A stretch of 64,000 bases of DNA from Bagarius yarrelli (GCA_005784505.1 VCAZ01000022.1:3050195-3114194); one strand, 5' to 3'; counted from the stretch's first letter, positions 23,415 to 36,581 are shown. The notes: generated from the letters alone by a model not told the origin. Program-made: numbers and translations.

Positions 23415-23600
23415 TTTCAGTTACATTTACAGCAGCTCTTATTCCAAACAATTTACATTTATTTCTTTTTTAATACAACTGAGCAATTAGGGGTTAAGGG
23501 CCTCATTCAGGGGCCCACAGTGGTGGCGGTGGGAATCGAACACCAGTCGTTCTGGTACCAGGCCAACACCAGTAACCAGTAAGCCACCACTTCCCACTTA
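23415..23600 (-). repeat. tRNA-headed SINE (family B)
   Basis: Reverse copy: GGGGTTAAGGGCCTCATTCA, then GGGCCCACAGTGGTGGCGG, then GGGAATCGAAC (box B in reverse) and a degraded head ending near CCACTTCCCAC. Confidence 0.75.
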
Positions 23601-24289
23601 GATTTGAATGATGCATCCAGAATCTGACTTCTGCCATTACTTCCTATTTAACCCCACATGGCAGACGTCTTTAACGGCAGGATCATTTGTGTTGTTCATA
23701 CATAAAACAGACATCCCTCAACTATGAGCGTGTAAACAGGTTTTTATTTTATGGTGGAAACAAAAGGATATTGGATAATTCTGTCTTCATAGCCTAATCA
23801 TTCCATCAGTTGTACACAAATAGTTTTTCTTCTCTTCCTCTGGATTCCTGAGGTTATAATACATGTTATATTTAAGTGTAAGTACAGCGTTAATTAGCTG
23901 TGTTGATAATTATGCTGTTGGGTTCCTCACAATAATAGTAGCACAAATGTGTCCATGTAAACGAAAATAAGGGGAAAGACAAACAATGAGCACACAGAGG
24001 GTTAAATAACTCCAGCTGTGTAGCTTGTGCAATGTGTCGATAATTATTGGGGCGGGGTGGATGTAAATGACCTACAGTACTTCCTCAGTTCATGCATGTT
24101 TGGGGTTTAGCGTCAGATTATGTCAACTTCCCTTGTTGCCTGAAAGTTTGCTGTGTGTTTCAGTTAAAAATAAGCCTCTGATTTTTAAGGAATAAACTGA
24201 TTTTATGATAGGAAGACTTCTTCGAGGGCTTCAGGAAATTTCAACACAACACAAAACACATGAACCTGTGCACACATACACAATCATTT

Positions 24290-24465
24290 ACATTGACTGC
24301 ATCTGGCATTTGCACTTATCCAGAGCAACTTACATTTGACTTATTTGTACAACTGAGCAATTGCAGGTAAGGGCCTTGCTCAGGGGCCCAGTGGTGGTAG
24401 CTGGGTGGGTGGGAATCAAACCCACAATTTTCTGGTTACTACCACTGGGCTATCACTTCCCCAAT
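24290..24465 (-). repeat. tRNA-headed SINE (family B)
   Basis: Reverse copy with TTATCCAGAGCAACTTACAT, GGGCCTTGCTCAGGGGCCCA and a reverse box B, GGGAATCAAACC. It is the best preserved family-B copy in the window. Confidence 0.8.
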
Positions 24466-25599
24466 CCTATTTCATTTGTCAAATGCACTTTTAAACGATC
24501 TCCCATGCAAAATAAGTCCTCTCTGGATGAGCGTGTTAAAAAACAAAGCATAATATGTTCACTTCAATGTAACGTCACATGAATAGTCATGCCGAACTTT
24601 GAGAAGCAACCAAAGGCCAAATACCTTGTCTGGACCTTCTACCAGACAGACTCTGTTTAAATTAAATTACCTAAATGAGAAAGTGAATAACATGGTGTTA
24701 TATTTGACATCCTTTAAGCCTGGCTGTTTTACAAATAACAAAAAAGTGATGAAGGTTAATAAAGTTGCATGACTTTAATAAAATACAAAATTACCATTGG
24801 AATAATGTAATAAAAAATTGTGTCATAAAATAAAATCTAATTAAATGTTCCCAAGCTATTAAAAACTTTAAATCATTATTATATATATAACTCTCTCTCT
24901 CTCTTTCTCTTTTCATATATACTTTATATAAACTAACACCACCTAAAATTAGGTACACAGCATTATATGCAAGTATATGCAAAGTACATTAATAACCCCT
25001 CCACATTAATGATAATAGTCTCGGTAATTCATCTGAAATATATGCATTATGTTTTATGTCTGCATATATTGTTGATATATATATAATAGCACAGTCTATA
25101 TAAGTGGATTTACAGTAATAAAGCTTTTCACTGCATCTCGTATCAGATATGAATTTGTTTATTGGAAATAAAATTTGCCATGTGATTATTGAACTAGTCA
25201 TAGTGCCTGACTCGAACATGAGTTTGCGTCCTTCCCTGTTCACATGATGTTCCCAGACTTCTCAGAAACAGCAGTCTGTTTTTTTCCCCTGAGTGTTTTA
25301 ATTCACTGATTTTTATCTCCACCTATCATTTAGCCTTTGAGCAATGCACAGAAAGAGACAGAGGAAAAGAGATTTTTCTTTGTCCCCTAATGTTCACTTA
25401 CTTCTAATCTAATATCGCAAAAAGAAAGTGGTTGCACATCAATTGGGTCGACTATTCCAAAAAAAAAAGAAGCTATTTATGTCAGGAGACTGAAGTATGT
25501 GAGATTATTGATTGCAAATTATTTCTAAGCATATATTTTTCATAGTTACAAATTATATTGATACGGTAGCTGCCGTTCTTACTGTGACCTGCATTAGAG

Positions 25600-26150
25600 C
25601 GCTATTTCATGTGGTGGAATGACAGCAGTTTAGTGAAGGGGTGTCTTTGCATCCATTGTCTGGCAAGATTCTGGGCCAGAGGAACTCACGCATATTTCAC
25701 AGTGAGAACAAACCCACCATTCACAAACGCCAGAACATGCTGTACCCATCGCTTACTGTCTAGATAAGAGCTAATTGAGTGCTGTATGTTGGCATGCGAA
25801 AGTAATGGTTAGCTCAACAAAGAACTTGATCTTAATTGCAAAGCAAAACAGCTTGTATCCTAGATTGCCTTTGGATTTCTGCATTTGAAGATTCAATTTC
25901 TATTAAAGAATATGCATGTCATTATGAATAATTTTGACACCTAGCACACACACACAAATGCATGACAGACGATGGAAGCTGCCTCTGAAAAGGAGCTTAA
26001 AGAATTTAATCCAAAGTGACTTCTCAGCCAGGAAGGATGTTCAGAGCCAAGTCACGCTCTGATGAGCCAGTGTCCTGGAATACTCCCTGCTGACCTTACC
26101 TCACATTACACAGCCAGCTTTCTTTGCCTCCTCATCTGAGAAAGAAATGT
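25600..26150. other. Unique non-repetitive stretch, possible conserved non-coding element
   Basis: No repeat, no exon with splice sites, and balanced base composition compared with its AT-rich neighbours. The call is by elimination only. Confidence 0.2.
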
Positions 26151-26314
26151 ACATATTTAATTTATATCTGTCAGCTGTGAGGCAGAAAAATACACTTTAA
26201 AAATTAAATATTAACATAATTGTATATTAAATATAGAAAGGCTTGAATATAATTATGTTACAGTAAAGTCTAAGATGATAACTGGGTTATGAATGGATTG
26301 ATTAAAGCTGTAAT

Positions 26315-26854
26315 TGTAACGTCGCGGACTTCCGGACAGGCAAACTCGCGGACAGCTACTCGGTATTACAGTAATAGAGACAATCCACGAGTTTTCAGTC
26401 AGGCACGTCCGCAGGCGCAACACAGCGCGGTTGCCGGGCAACGCCGCCATGACGCCTAATCAGCGGAATGCGAGGCACCTGATCGCGCGCCTATAAAAGA
26501 ACAAAGAACTGAGCAGTCGGCGTGCGGTCATTTAGGTAGCACCAGGTATGGGGCGCAGCCCTGGTATAGCGAGAAAAAAGAAGAAACGACAATAAAGAAC
26601 AAATTAAAGAAAGTAAAAAGAGAAATGGAAGAAAAAAAGAAAGGAAAAGATAAGAGATTAAAAGAAAATTTAAGAAAATACTCCGTTTGTTTGTGAAGAG
26701 AATTTTGGTGGTCTTTACTGTTTACTGTCTCTCATCCCAAGCACACGTTCTTTTCCTGTCTACCAGAATTCCCACCGAAATATACCTCTCTCTCCTCCTT
26801 GGTTCTGCAAAGGGGCTCTAGACTAGTGCTCTCCCCGTTAGCGTACACATAACA
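26315..26854 (+). mobile_element. Solo LTR of a retrotransposon with target-site duplication
   Basis: The 540-base element starts TGTAAC, ends ATAACA (TG...CA ends) and is flanked by the identical 5-base duplication GTAAT (26310-26314 and 26855-26859). Inside, in the right order, are a TATA box (TATAAAA, 26492) and a poly(A) signal (AATAAA, 26591). It is CpG-rich in an AT-rich region. No second LTR or internal gag/pol sequence is nearby, so recombination between LTRs probably removed the interior. The family (Ty3/gypsy-like or other) cannot be told from the LTR. Confidence 0.8.
26430..26442. promoter_or_regulatory. Perfect palindromic X-box inside the solo LTR
   Basis: GTTGCCGGGCAAC is a 6+1+6 perfect inverted repeat matching the RFX consensus. 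It lies 50 bases upstream of the LTR TATA box, where an enhancer would sit. Confidence 0.5.
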
Positions 26855-27204
26855 GTAATTAGGACTTTATGTTGTTGAAGCGTGATCATTAGTGTGTATT
26901 GAGGTCACTACCCTGAGGTTATATGAGGACTGTTTACGTAACTATTCGGCTTGATGTTTAACACGCCTAACTTTTCCATGCATTCACATTCTCAACATGG
27001 AAAATTTATTGGACAGCTGCTTTTGAATATTCTTAATGCCCAGGAACAAAGGATAATATTCCTTTTTTTTAATATGAATGTTTATTAAATGCAAGGCATC
27101 GTTTTAATCCCCTGTTTTGTTGCTAAGCAGGTGTAAAGATTATATACATGCAATGTTCCAGTTTGTCTAGATATTATAGTGCTTGAACAAGCTGCACTTG
27201 TGCT

Positions 27205-27229
27205 GACAGTACAGTACAGTACAGTACAT
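27205..27229. repeat. ACAGT pentanucleotide repeat
   Basis: About five tandem ACAGT units. Confidence 0.85.
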
Positions 27230-28374
27230 GTTGTGTCGAAGAAACTAAGCAGCTAATTCCCTGTTTACCCTGGTTTCTCCCTGGGCTACCCAGTGACCCT
27301 GGGGAACCCACTGGGACTACCATTGTTCATCTCCTGCTGATTTTGTACCTTCGCCCACCGACAAAGAAATGATTAGCCTATAATTTTAATAGTAGATTTA
27401 TTCTTAAAAAATAAATGTATAAAAAGTCATAAATTGATTTTGCATTTTAATGAGTAAACTAAGTACTTGATCTCTTCACTAAACAAGACTTATTACTTGA
27501 AAGCAAAACTTCCTCACCATGTTCATGATTATCAAAACTTCACAAGGTGAGCTCTTGCATGGAGCTCCAGACTGAGGGAGACTGACAATTCTTCTATTTG
27601 TTAATAATTAATTAATAATCAGCAAGCTGCTTGGTGGTGGTCTTGTAGCCCATTCCAGCCTTGTGTAGATCTACAGTCTTGTCCCTGATATCCATGGACA
27701 GCTCTTTGGTCTCTTTCTTATACAGAAAGTCCCTTTAAGGAAGTGATCCTAATCTCAGCTCTTTACCTGTAAAGACACCTGTGAGCCAGAAATCTTGCTG
27801 ATTAATTTTAAAACCGCATTTTTCCTGCGTGTTTTTGTTGTTATTCTGTCTTTCACTGTTATAATAAACCAACCAATTAAAATTATAGACTGATATATAC
27901 TCATAAATGTAAAAAAAAGCAGCAGGGAATCAAATAATTTTCAACATTCATGTAATTAAAGCTCTCTGTTGTATTTTCTACTCTAAAAAAACATCTGCAG
28001 TATTATCTCTAGATTAGATAGTCCCGGTCTTCTTAATGTCCTGATCAGGGTCATCACATCATTAGCCCACAGTATTGGCTGATGGGAGTGGCAGCAACAT
28101 GACTCCTCTCTAGGACCGAAGGGGACACTGCTAATTATAAACCCCTATATGTGTGTAAGAAAAAGATGATCAAAATGAACATGTTTTCTAAATCTCCAGA
28201 TGTAACCAGATGTATGACTCACCCATTCCACTTAACAAAATTACACAAGATGATGTAACTAAGAACATCAGAATATTCAAAGAAGATTTTTCTTTAATTA
28301 GAAAGAATACAACAGTGTAGGTTTTGTGAGGTGACTTAGGAGTTTCTAAATTTGTCACATACAAATGGGGTATT

Positions 28375-28443
28375 AAAAAGTATCGAGACACACCAACAGA
28401 TGGCAGCAGAAGGCTTTGGCTGTTGGTGTGTCTCAAACTTTTT
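28375..28443. repeat. Hairpin-forming inverted repeat (25-base arms, 20-base loop)
   Basis: The left arm (28375-28399, containing GAGACACACCAACAG) pairs with the right arm (28420-28443, containing CTGTTGGTGTGTCTC) with a single bulge. The size fits either a small MITE or a microRNA precursor. A second perfect 9-base palindrome follows at 28432-28452. Confidence 0.65.
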
Positions 28444-30284
28444 AAGTTTGAGAAAAACTAATTAAAATAACTAATTAATTAAGAGAGAATAACTAATTAA
28501 AACAGATTTCTACTAAAGTTATTTAGAGGAATAATACAAAAATGTTTATAAATTTATAATAATTTGAGTCAATATACTATACCAACTTTCTCATAAGTAC
28601 TAGATAATTTAAACTCTGTTACATGTTATTAACATTTATTTTCTGGAATCCTCAAATTAAGATTTTGGGCGTTTTCAAGTGGTCCAACTGACCAAATATT
28701 GCACATGTTGATTTTACCCATAATGATGATTAATGCTGTGCTGCTGTGTGCTTCACCTCAAGACTTTCCTCTGCAGCTTTAGTTAATAGAAAGTCCTGAA
28801 GGTTGTGGCGATTTTATTAATGTGGATAAAGTACGATAAGGTAGGGTGGGATAACCATGACAGTTTGTCTTAGCCAACTCAAAGGGATGCCAGAAAAACA
28901 ATACCAGGCAAACTTGTGTCTTAAAGATTTATGTTGTTAGTATAAAAAGCTCATGGATTTTACACTGGATGTGGTTAGCAGACATAGATTTTCACAAGTG
29001 AGACTATAAAACTTTTTTGTAAGTTAGCTCTTTTTTTAAAAAAAAAATTTTTCGAGTATGAAACAATATTATTATGACTTTTTTAATACAGAAGGATCAT
29101 CTCCTGCCTGTAGCACACTTAGTCAATAAATCAACAGCTCACCCTATTGGGGCTCTGGTGAAATTGCAGCCTTTTTACTCTAAGAATTCATCAGTTTTAC
29201 CTGGACATTTGATTTGACATAAAATATTTATTTATTGTACATCATCAATGCTTATTTATCCGATGGCACATTACACATTGATGCTAATTGATTGGCGTGT
29301 ATCGATGGATAATTGCAGCATATTAAAAGTGTCATACCTAAAAAGAACAGCAAGATTTACCTGTAAACCAGTAAAAGTCCCCTTTGAAGCTACTGATCTG
29401 TTCTGTAATCTGTAACACAAAGTGCTTCGTTACCAGCATTAGAAAATTTTTTTATTTGACTGTAAAACTGGGCAAAAATAAAGATTTTTTTAGAAACAGA
29501 AATAAACAGAAATAAGTATCTGCTTGCACTGCTCGAGTGTATTACCATTATTTAAAATACTTTTAAATCTAACACTTAAGGCTTATCAAAACTAACCACA
29601 ACATTAAAAAGAAAAAAATGTACAAATTTATATAGGACTAAATTAACATCTTTTTCTCTGGACCACTTTAAATAGGGTGTATCACTATTCTGTATTTTTT
29701 CCAAGCCGGACGTCATTGACTGAAGTGTGCAGCCTAAAGGCCACTAAAACTAAAATAACTAAAACAAACAGCTGTACATCTTTAGCTTAATAAAACAACA
29801 AAATAGGGCTTTTTTTTTTTTTTAGCAAAAACCAAGAGAGTTAAGCATAAAAATTGTAGACATCAAAATAATTATACCATAATTAACCACATTAAACACT
29901 TACAATTATTTCATTTTTCGACTTCAACTATCAAAAAAACAATATAATCCAGGCAACTTTGCACATATTATCTGTATCCCAGTCTTATTGCATAAAGTGT
30001 GTTACATAATACGAATTTCTGTTTTATATCACACACGAGAATCAGATGTGTTTTTCATACTCTACTTTTGAACAAAAATGATTGAATTTTTTATTCTTAT
30101 GTCACAAATATGACAAATCTAACACATTTAATATTATCTTCATTAAAAATACAAAATTGTAAAAAAAAAAAACCCCAGCAACTTATATGTGACATAAACC
30201 AATTTGTCATTCAATCATCTTCAGTAAGTGCTTTACAACAGGTGACCAATGAATCCAGTGATGCAGAATAAACCCGGTTGTCTT

Positions 30285-30608
30285 CTATGTAGACACAATG
30301 GCTTAGTGGTTAGCACTGTTGCCTCACAGCAAGAAGGTCACAGGTTCGGTTCCCAGGCAGAGGGCGTTCTGTGTGGAGCTTTCTGTGTGGAATTTGCATG
30401 TTCTTCTCGTGCTTGCGTAGGTTTACTCTAGAGTAACATGTATATTAGATTTCCCATAGTAAGTGTGTATGTGTGGCCCTGTGATGGACTGGCGACCTGT
30501 CCAGAGTATACCCCTTCTGCCTTACAACCTTTCATAGACTGGGACAGGCTCCAGCAGATCCCTGTGACCCCGAATTAGGAAATAATTAGGGTATAGAATG
30601 AATGAATG
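30285..30608 (+). repeat. SINE family A, full-length copy
   Basis: A tRNA-like head with box A (GGCTTAGTGGTTAGC) and box B (GGTTCGGTTCCC) is followed by a body including TTTGCATGTTCTT, GATGGACTGGCGACCTGTCC and CTCCAGCAGATCCCTGTGAC. It ends in an ATGAATGA tail. This defines the family; its 3' end resembles LINE-type tails. Confidence 0.85.
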
Positions 30609-30751
30609 AAGGTCTGTCCTGCATTAATACAACTGAAAGAAAACTAAACTCACATAATACACACATGCATATTAAACAACAAAATAAAGAATCCTTGATA
30701 AATCTAAATAGAGAGAACAAATAAGAATACATCATCTGTTTAAATGCTTGC

Positions 30752-33700
30752 TTACATGATAATACAACATAGGCAAGTCTTTTTTTTGCTCGAGATGACT
30801 GTTTCCGCTCTATTTACAGTTCCACTGGGCAGAGTTAGTACTTGTATTTCAGACTCATAGTTGAACTGTGCATCTATTTTCCTCGGCGACAAACTTTTTT
30901 TATGTTGACGCACCTCATCTTCTAGACCTGATGCCTCTTTCCGTTCCGCTTTTACATTTGTGCTTGCAGATATACTTCGTCTATCTTGTTTTTTTGTGTT
31001 ATCACCAAGAATTTCTTTTTGAGCCGATGTTCTATCTACTGAAAATACAGAAGGCTCTTCAGAAATGGTACCTGGAACATAACCCAGCTCTTGCACATGA
31101 GCTCCCTTTTTCAAAGATAGAGTCTGTAATGCACCCTCATAAGGTTTTTCACAGGATGCCTCTTCGAGATCAGACTTTCTCTTAGCCACAACAAGGCTCA
31201 GCACCTCAGATGGACTGACCTCCAGATCCTCTTCTTCGTCCATGATAAAGATGTGCTCCACCTCCAGAACCGTTCTATCATGCTTATTATCCAAGCATAA
31301 ATCTGACTGATCTTGTGCCAATAAGTCCATAGCTTCTTCAGGAGTACAGTTCACAACCTCCCATTCTTCATCATCCTCTAAAGAAAGACTGGTCTGATTG
31401 GATGCAGCCACTGTTAACTGAACGACCTCCTGCTTTTTTGTCGTTGCTTTACTCTTTTCCTCTGTATCCTGTGCTGCTGATGAAACCAGATTTATTTTTA
31501 GTTCAACATCCAACACCTTAATCACTGCAATGATAGAGTAAAATGTAATAATAATACACAGTGTACCTGTGTGCTGATGTGTAGTCTCTATTTATACTGT
31601 TTTTCATTACAATAAATTAATCAAAATAAAGACTTCTAAAAATTACATATTCATATTAAATAAGGCTGTCACAATTATTAAATAATCGAATGATCGCAAT
31701 TATTTGACCTAACCGCGATCGTTGAATTCAACAGCAATTATTGCACACTTTTATTGTCCACTTGGGAAGGCTGTAGTACTTGCAGCATCCTACTTTCTAC
31801 CAAAGTGAGTTAGGGGAGCAGTTTGATTTGAAAGTCCGAGCGTCGAAGTTTTCTGACGCTCCAAGCGCCCTTTAATAACACTCCATCACCAGCTCAACTC
31901 AAGTTAACGACCTATAATGCAACTGCATAGAGTATGAGCAAGTTTATATGTTTCTAAACAAATAAACACCACTGACAGGACACTATAGACAGCTCTTTAC
32001 CTGTAAAGACACCTATATCTACAATATAGACTTTTTCAAATACTATTTATCTATAATATATATACAGTAGAGCGTAAATAAGGCACAAATTGAAGCGATT
32101 AGAAAAATAAGGTTAACATCCTACAAGTTTCTCCAAGTGAAATCTTTTGCTGTCTCACTAATGATTATTATCATATTCCGTTATGAGAATATGACCACTA
32201 GAGAAGAGTGTTGAGCTGTTATACTGAGTGCATCTGTTCACATAGATTTCAATAAAAAAGATGGTTTACTGTCATGTCTTTTTTTCAAAAACAGTTTTCA
32301 AATAATAATTAATTATTACCACTAGCAGTCCCTAACTTTTGCTCATAAAACCCTTAACAAAACAAAAGCTACACCTGAAACTGAAACTGAGGGTATATCT
32401 ACAACTAATAACATAGAACACTTGGTGCAGCCAGAATAAGGCTATTGTTATTGTAATACCGTCCTGAATTTTAGAGCAGACAAAATACACACACATACTG
32501 TACATACACTTTTTTTTTACCCCTACAAATCATCTGGTCAGCAGCCCAACACCTTAGTTCAGTTCAATTTCAAGGAGCTTTATTGTCATTTCAACCATAT
32601 ATAGCAGAATGCAGTACACAGTGAAATAAAATAACGTTTCTCCAGGACCCCCTGGTGCTACACAAAACATAGAATTCAACAAAACAAAAAGAGCCACTAA
32701 ACAGGATAGACATAAAGTGCATGTGTGTAACCTGGTGCAGAACAGTGCAGAAACAGACAGTGCAATAAATAATACAAACATCACAAAGACAGTGCAAAAA
32801 AGACAATAGAGAACGGAACATAACGCAATAGCGCCAACCATATTGTAAGATGAGGTAGAACCACTGAGCTACCACTTTCCCCACTCGTCCTACACTAAAT
32901 ATACCATGTTTATTAAAACAATATATTGAAAAACAGTAGAAAAATTATATTACTAACCATCTCTCTCCTCCTCTTCCAGGTAGGCCTACAGAGAGAAAGC
33001 ACATTGATACATATATATATGCAATTTCCCTGTACTATTCCTGTAATATAGGTACTATTACTAAGCATTAAGCATTATAAGAACATAATTTAAAGAAAAA
33101 TAGCTTTGATAAATTATATAAAATGGTATATACAGTAATGATGCAGAACTACGTTTTTCTTTGCACGATAATGCCATAGTGATACACACAGTATGTTGCA
33201 TAAAGAAGTGCTAGTGAATTATTGCTCACAGATTCATACAACAGACATTTAACACCAAGAGAAGCAGCGCGATAGTGTGTAACACCGCAGGACTCAATTG
33301 GTTGCATAAGCCTAAAAGTTATTGTTAAGCCAATGTTTAGGGCATTCGCACATACCCACATACCTTCTCCTTGTTGTCTGCAGCAAGGATTGAAGAAGTA
33401 TTCTTCCTAATTTGCAGAGGTTCTTCATGCCTATTCTTAGATTGTTCCACTTTCTTCATCTTTCTCTCTAAACTTTGGGTTCTAAAACGAGAATGTTCTT
33501 ATATTAAAAAGTCGTGTATTATATTAATTATTCACATAGAAATTCACATAAGAAAAAACATCTGTAAAACCCTTAAAATAACATTTTAAATAAAGACAGA
33601 GGATAGGAAATTAAATTGACAGGAATGGATTAAAAATAAATCATAGACAGTAAAAAAATACAGTTGTTAAGGGACACTGACAGGCAACATAAAGAAATTG

Positions 33701-36581
33701 GGGTGGTGGGTGTTATTTTGGGGGCCAAATCTGATTTTATTATTAGTAACAAACTGTTAGGGAACTGTAGGAAACCCAACCACATATTCTTTCATAGGGC
33801 CCAAATTTGCGAGCTGCTCCCATGCCGACAGGCACAAAACAGCAATACTCAATAGACTCAATAACCAAACAGATTAAAAGCAGATTAACTATACAAAGCA
33901 ATCACTGGAATGGGCTTGTAGCAAGATAATTTAGTGAAAAATCTGTTATTTAGGGCTGCATTTGTGATTTGATGTAGCACAGTTCCTCAGCTATCCAGTG
34001 ATGCTTCATATAATGGGTCATGTGAGGCAGTTTGTAATTGGCTAACGTACTGAGAATCTTTCTGGCTTTTCACTGATTTTAACAAAGCCTATACCTCAAC
34101 TACAGGTGGAATCCTGTTTATGATTGAATAGGGTCATAAAGTAGGAATGGCCATGAAAACCAAACATTTAATTCTGAAGAGACCTGTATACAGATACCAA
34201 GCAAAACATGTAGGTCATATGTAGTTCTTTTCTTTCATGCAGATCCATTATTATGCAAATTTATAGCAAAACTCGTCTAATTAAAGGAACTGTCAGAATA
34301 ATTATAACCCAATTACACAATATTGCTATTTTGCAACGATAACTATCAACTCCAGATTCCCATTAAAAACTTAACGTGGAAGTCCACGCTCACCCTGTAG
34401 GTGTACTTAGCCAGTATTGCACTTCAGGAAGAAAGGATAAATGCTGGTGTTCCTTTTAGGAGAAACTTTGCTATAGAGCTATTAAGTTGTTGGCTGTGTT
34501 CAAGTTTAAATTATTATTGCATTTGAATATTATTTGAATATTGTTTATTATAGAGGGGGCCAATCATTTTAATTGGCTTTGATTGTCTTAATTAATCTTG
34601 CTCTTACTCTTCTGCACTCTGCTCTGTTGTATAAAAAGCAGGAATCGTGGACTGCAGTTTAGGATCCTCAGGACTGCTGGGGGTCACTGCAGGTCGGTCC
34701 ATTAGCCACTGTTCTCTTAGAGTCTTTCTCTATCAAAGAGACAGAACACATGTCCACTGCATAACATAACATAATGCTGATTTTTTAAAATTACTCTACA
34801 AACTCTGGTGTCTGGGATCGCTAGCCAGATACCATCTGGCTGTAACTGTGCATGAATGGGCACATAAAGCAAAACACTCTGTTCTTGGACTTGGTGGTGT
34901 AAAAGTAATTGCCTCAAAAAAACCCTTTGCTTTGCAAATTAATCTGTATTATAACCGAGCGTATGTATAAATGGGTCTATGATGTCTTCGTACTACTTTC
35001 TTTGTTTTCGAATTATTTTTGCTCAGTGTTGTACAAAGCTATTGGTATAACAGACCTTCTGGTGAGGTAGTAAGGAATGCGACTTTGTGTGCTGCTCTCT
35101 TAAACTTAGTTGGATTGAGTTGTTTTGGATAGTTGTGCTGTTTAGCATTGTTGATTCGTCTTGGTCTATGCTAATTAGTTGCATTTCTTAGTTAATCAAA
35201 CTAGATTTAGTCCCCCTTAAGGTGTGAATTGTAACCAGGCACTGTTCTATTTCAGCTCCAGGTTTTAATGCCATAAAATCTGAAAAAATAAGGCACAGAA
35301 GTCGATGTGAGTAGCTTGATTCAAATTTGTCAGTATGTACTCTATTATATGTATAAGTCTATTGCATCCTATTTACTCCATTGTCAGTAACAATAAAAGC
35401 AGAAGCATCTACACATACATTCAATAGACGTGCAGGGGGACACTCATTTAGCCAAAGTGTATCCCCTAGAACTCTGAGAGCTGCTTTATGTTATTTCTCA
35501 TCATCTTACATATCACAGTTTTTAGTATTTTGATGCTAATGCTAATACTGATGCTAAACTGCTCTGAATATTGTAAAAGAGTTGCAGATGGCCTTAAATA
35601 TCGAAAAAGTTGAAAGAAGAGGATGGGGCAGAATGGATTTTTTTGTCCAAATGTCAGTTGAATCTCTTAGAATTTTGAGATTTAGATTGAGTTGTCTGAT
35701 TAGTCTGGCTTGAATGATTTAACACTATTAATGATTTCCCACTATTGGTCCTGTCTTCTGAACATGCAAGAATTAAATAGGCAAACACACATACACTCTG
35801 ATAGCAGATCATGTGAGTTTGTCAGACCTGTTGCTGAGCAAGCTTTAGACACTCTTCATCCACCCCCCTCTTGACCTTCTCCTCCTCCTCCTGCATTCGT
35901 CTTTTCTCCTGGAAGGTAGAAAAGGGGGAAGTTGTGTAACTATAGATGTAGTTCCAACAAAAAAAGAGTCATCTTTATCCATTGTTGACCAAGTTCAATA
36001 TAACAAGCATACGTTATCATCAATATATCATTAATCCAAATGCTACATTACACTTCAATGTTGTTTTTTATAGTTAAAATGGTTAATGGGGAAGTGGTGG
36101 CTCATGGTTAAGGTATTGATTTACCAATCTAAAGATTGTGGGTTCGATTCCTAATGTTTATAGCTTCTTCCTTATTTGTTAACATTTAAACATTTTGCTT
36201 TCTTGGCCACTAAAGGATGTGACTTGTTTGGAATTAAAAGTTTCAAGCTCTTACGAGACGTAAAGTTGATGTTGGATTTTATTTAAATGGTTAATGGCGT
36301 CATCTTTGTTTAAATCCATTTGTGAAAGTCGAACATTCCAGCAGGCCTAAGATGCTGAACACGTTATAGGTACTGTTATTAACTGTGATGCCTCCAATGA
36401 TCTCTGATTTATTGTATTATAAATTGTAAATTGATTTACATTCAGGATATTTTGTATTTTATATCAGGGGTATAAAACAGCTCCTGCTTTTATGAGTGCA
36501 TGTGAAGACACGCAAGTGTTCGATTTTATTACTCACTTCAATGGCCTGCAGCCTCTGCTGGTACTTTTCCGCCTCATCCAT
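30752..36581 (-). CDS. palm3-like: Paralemmin-family protein, five coding exons, CaaX C-terminus
   Basis: Coding exons (minus strand): 36537-36581, 35828-35908, 33364-33465 (or -33481), 32958-32985, 30752-31524. The start MDEAEKYQQRLQAIE followed by EKRRMQEEEEKVKRGVDEE matches the paralemmin N-terminal coiled coil (QERLQAIAEKRKRQ in PALM, RLEVIAEKRRLQEE in PALM3). The last exon is acidic, has a stretch like the paralemmin IFMGYQNVEDEAE region (VEHIFIMDEEEDLEV) and ends KKTCLCCIIM. That is a CaaX prenylation box (CIIM) preceded by two cysteines suited to palmitoylation. Such proteins anchor to the inner plasma membrane and shape protrusions. Phases agree across exons 1-2, 3-4 and 4-5. Exon 3 joins exon 2 in frame only if the acceptor at 33466 is used; the better acceptor at 33482 breaks the frame. 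The model gives 342 aa. The exact paralogue (palm, palm3 or other) is uncertain; the nearby PLPPR2 favours PALM3. Confidence 0.75.
32555..32885 (-). repeat. Dispersed repeat with SINE-like flank
   Basis: The block AAGGAGCTTTATTGTCATTTC and the following CA-rich, low-complexity region are of the type seen in many fish genomes. The right end (CCACTGAGCTACCACTTTCCCC) looks like a reversed tRNA-SINE head. Overlapping open frames here are artefacts of the repeat. Confidence 0.5.
33698..33830 (+). repeat. Dispersed repeat, unnamed family C
   Basis: Shares blocks with the copy at 16087: CTGATTTTATTATTAGTA, CCCAACCACATATTCTTTCA and TAGGGCCCAAATTTGC. It is within a paralemmin intron, just upstream of exon 3 in genomic order. 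Confidence 0.5.
36088..36160 (+). repeat. tRNA-SINE head fragment
   Basis: GGGGAAGTGGTGGCTCATGG followed by a box B, GGGTTCGATTCC. The rest of the body is missing. It lies in paralemmin intron 1. Confidence 0.6.

Larger units (their letters stand above)
26860..30284. other. Intergenic stretch between solo LTR and paralemmin gene
   Basis: Apart from the pentanucleotide repeat and the hairpin listed separately, this is AT-rich unique DNA with no exon or promoter that I can support. A TTTATT at 30089 could serve as the poly(A) signal (AATAAA on the minus strand) of the paralemmin gene. Confidence 0.35.

Noticed and set aside
26253..26450. 65-aa minus frame in a CpG-rich patch that first looked like a gene promoter
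   Set aside because: The patch is explained by the solo LTR at 26315-26854.
30285..30360. Possible true tRNA gene (box A and box B present)
   Set aside because: The cloverleaf is not closed, and the sequence continues into a SINE body repeated six times in the window.
32554..32884. Two overlapping cysteine-rich minus frames
   Set aside because: They lie in a dispersed repeat and show no family signature.
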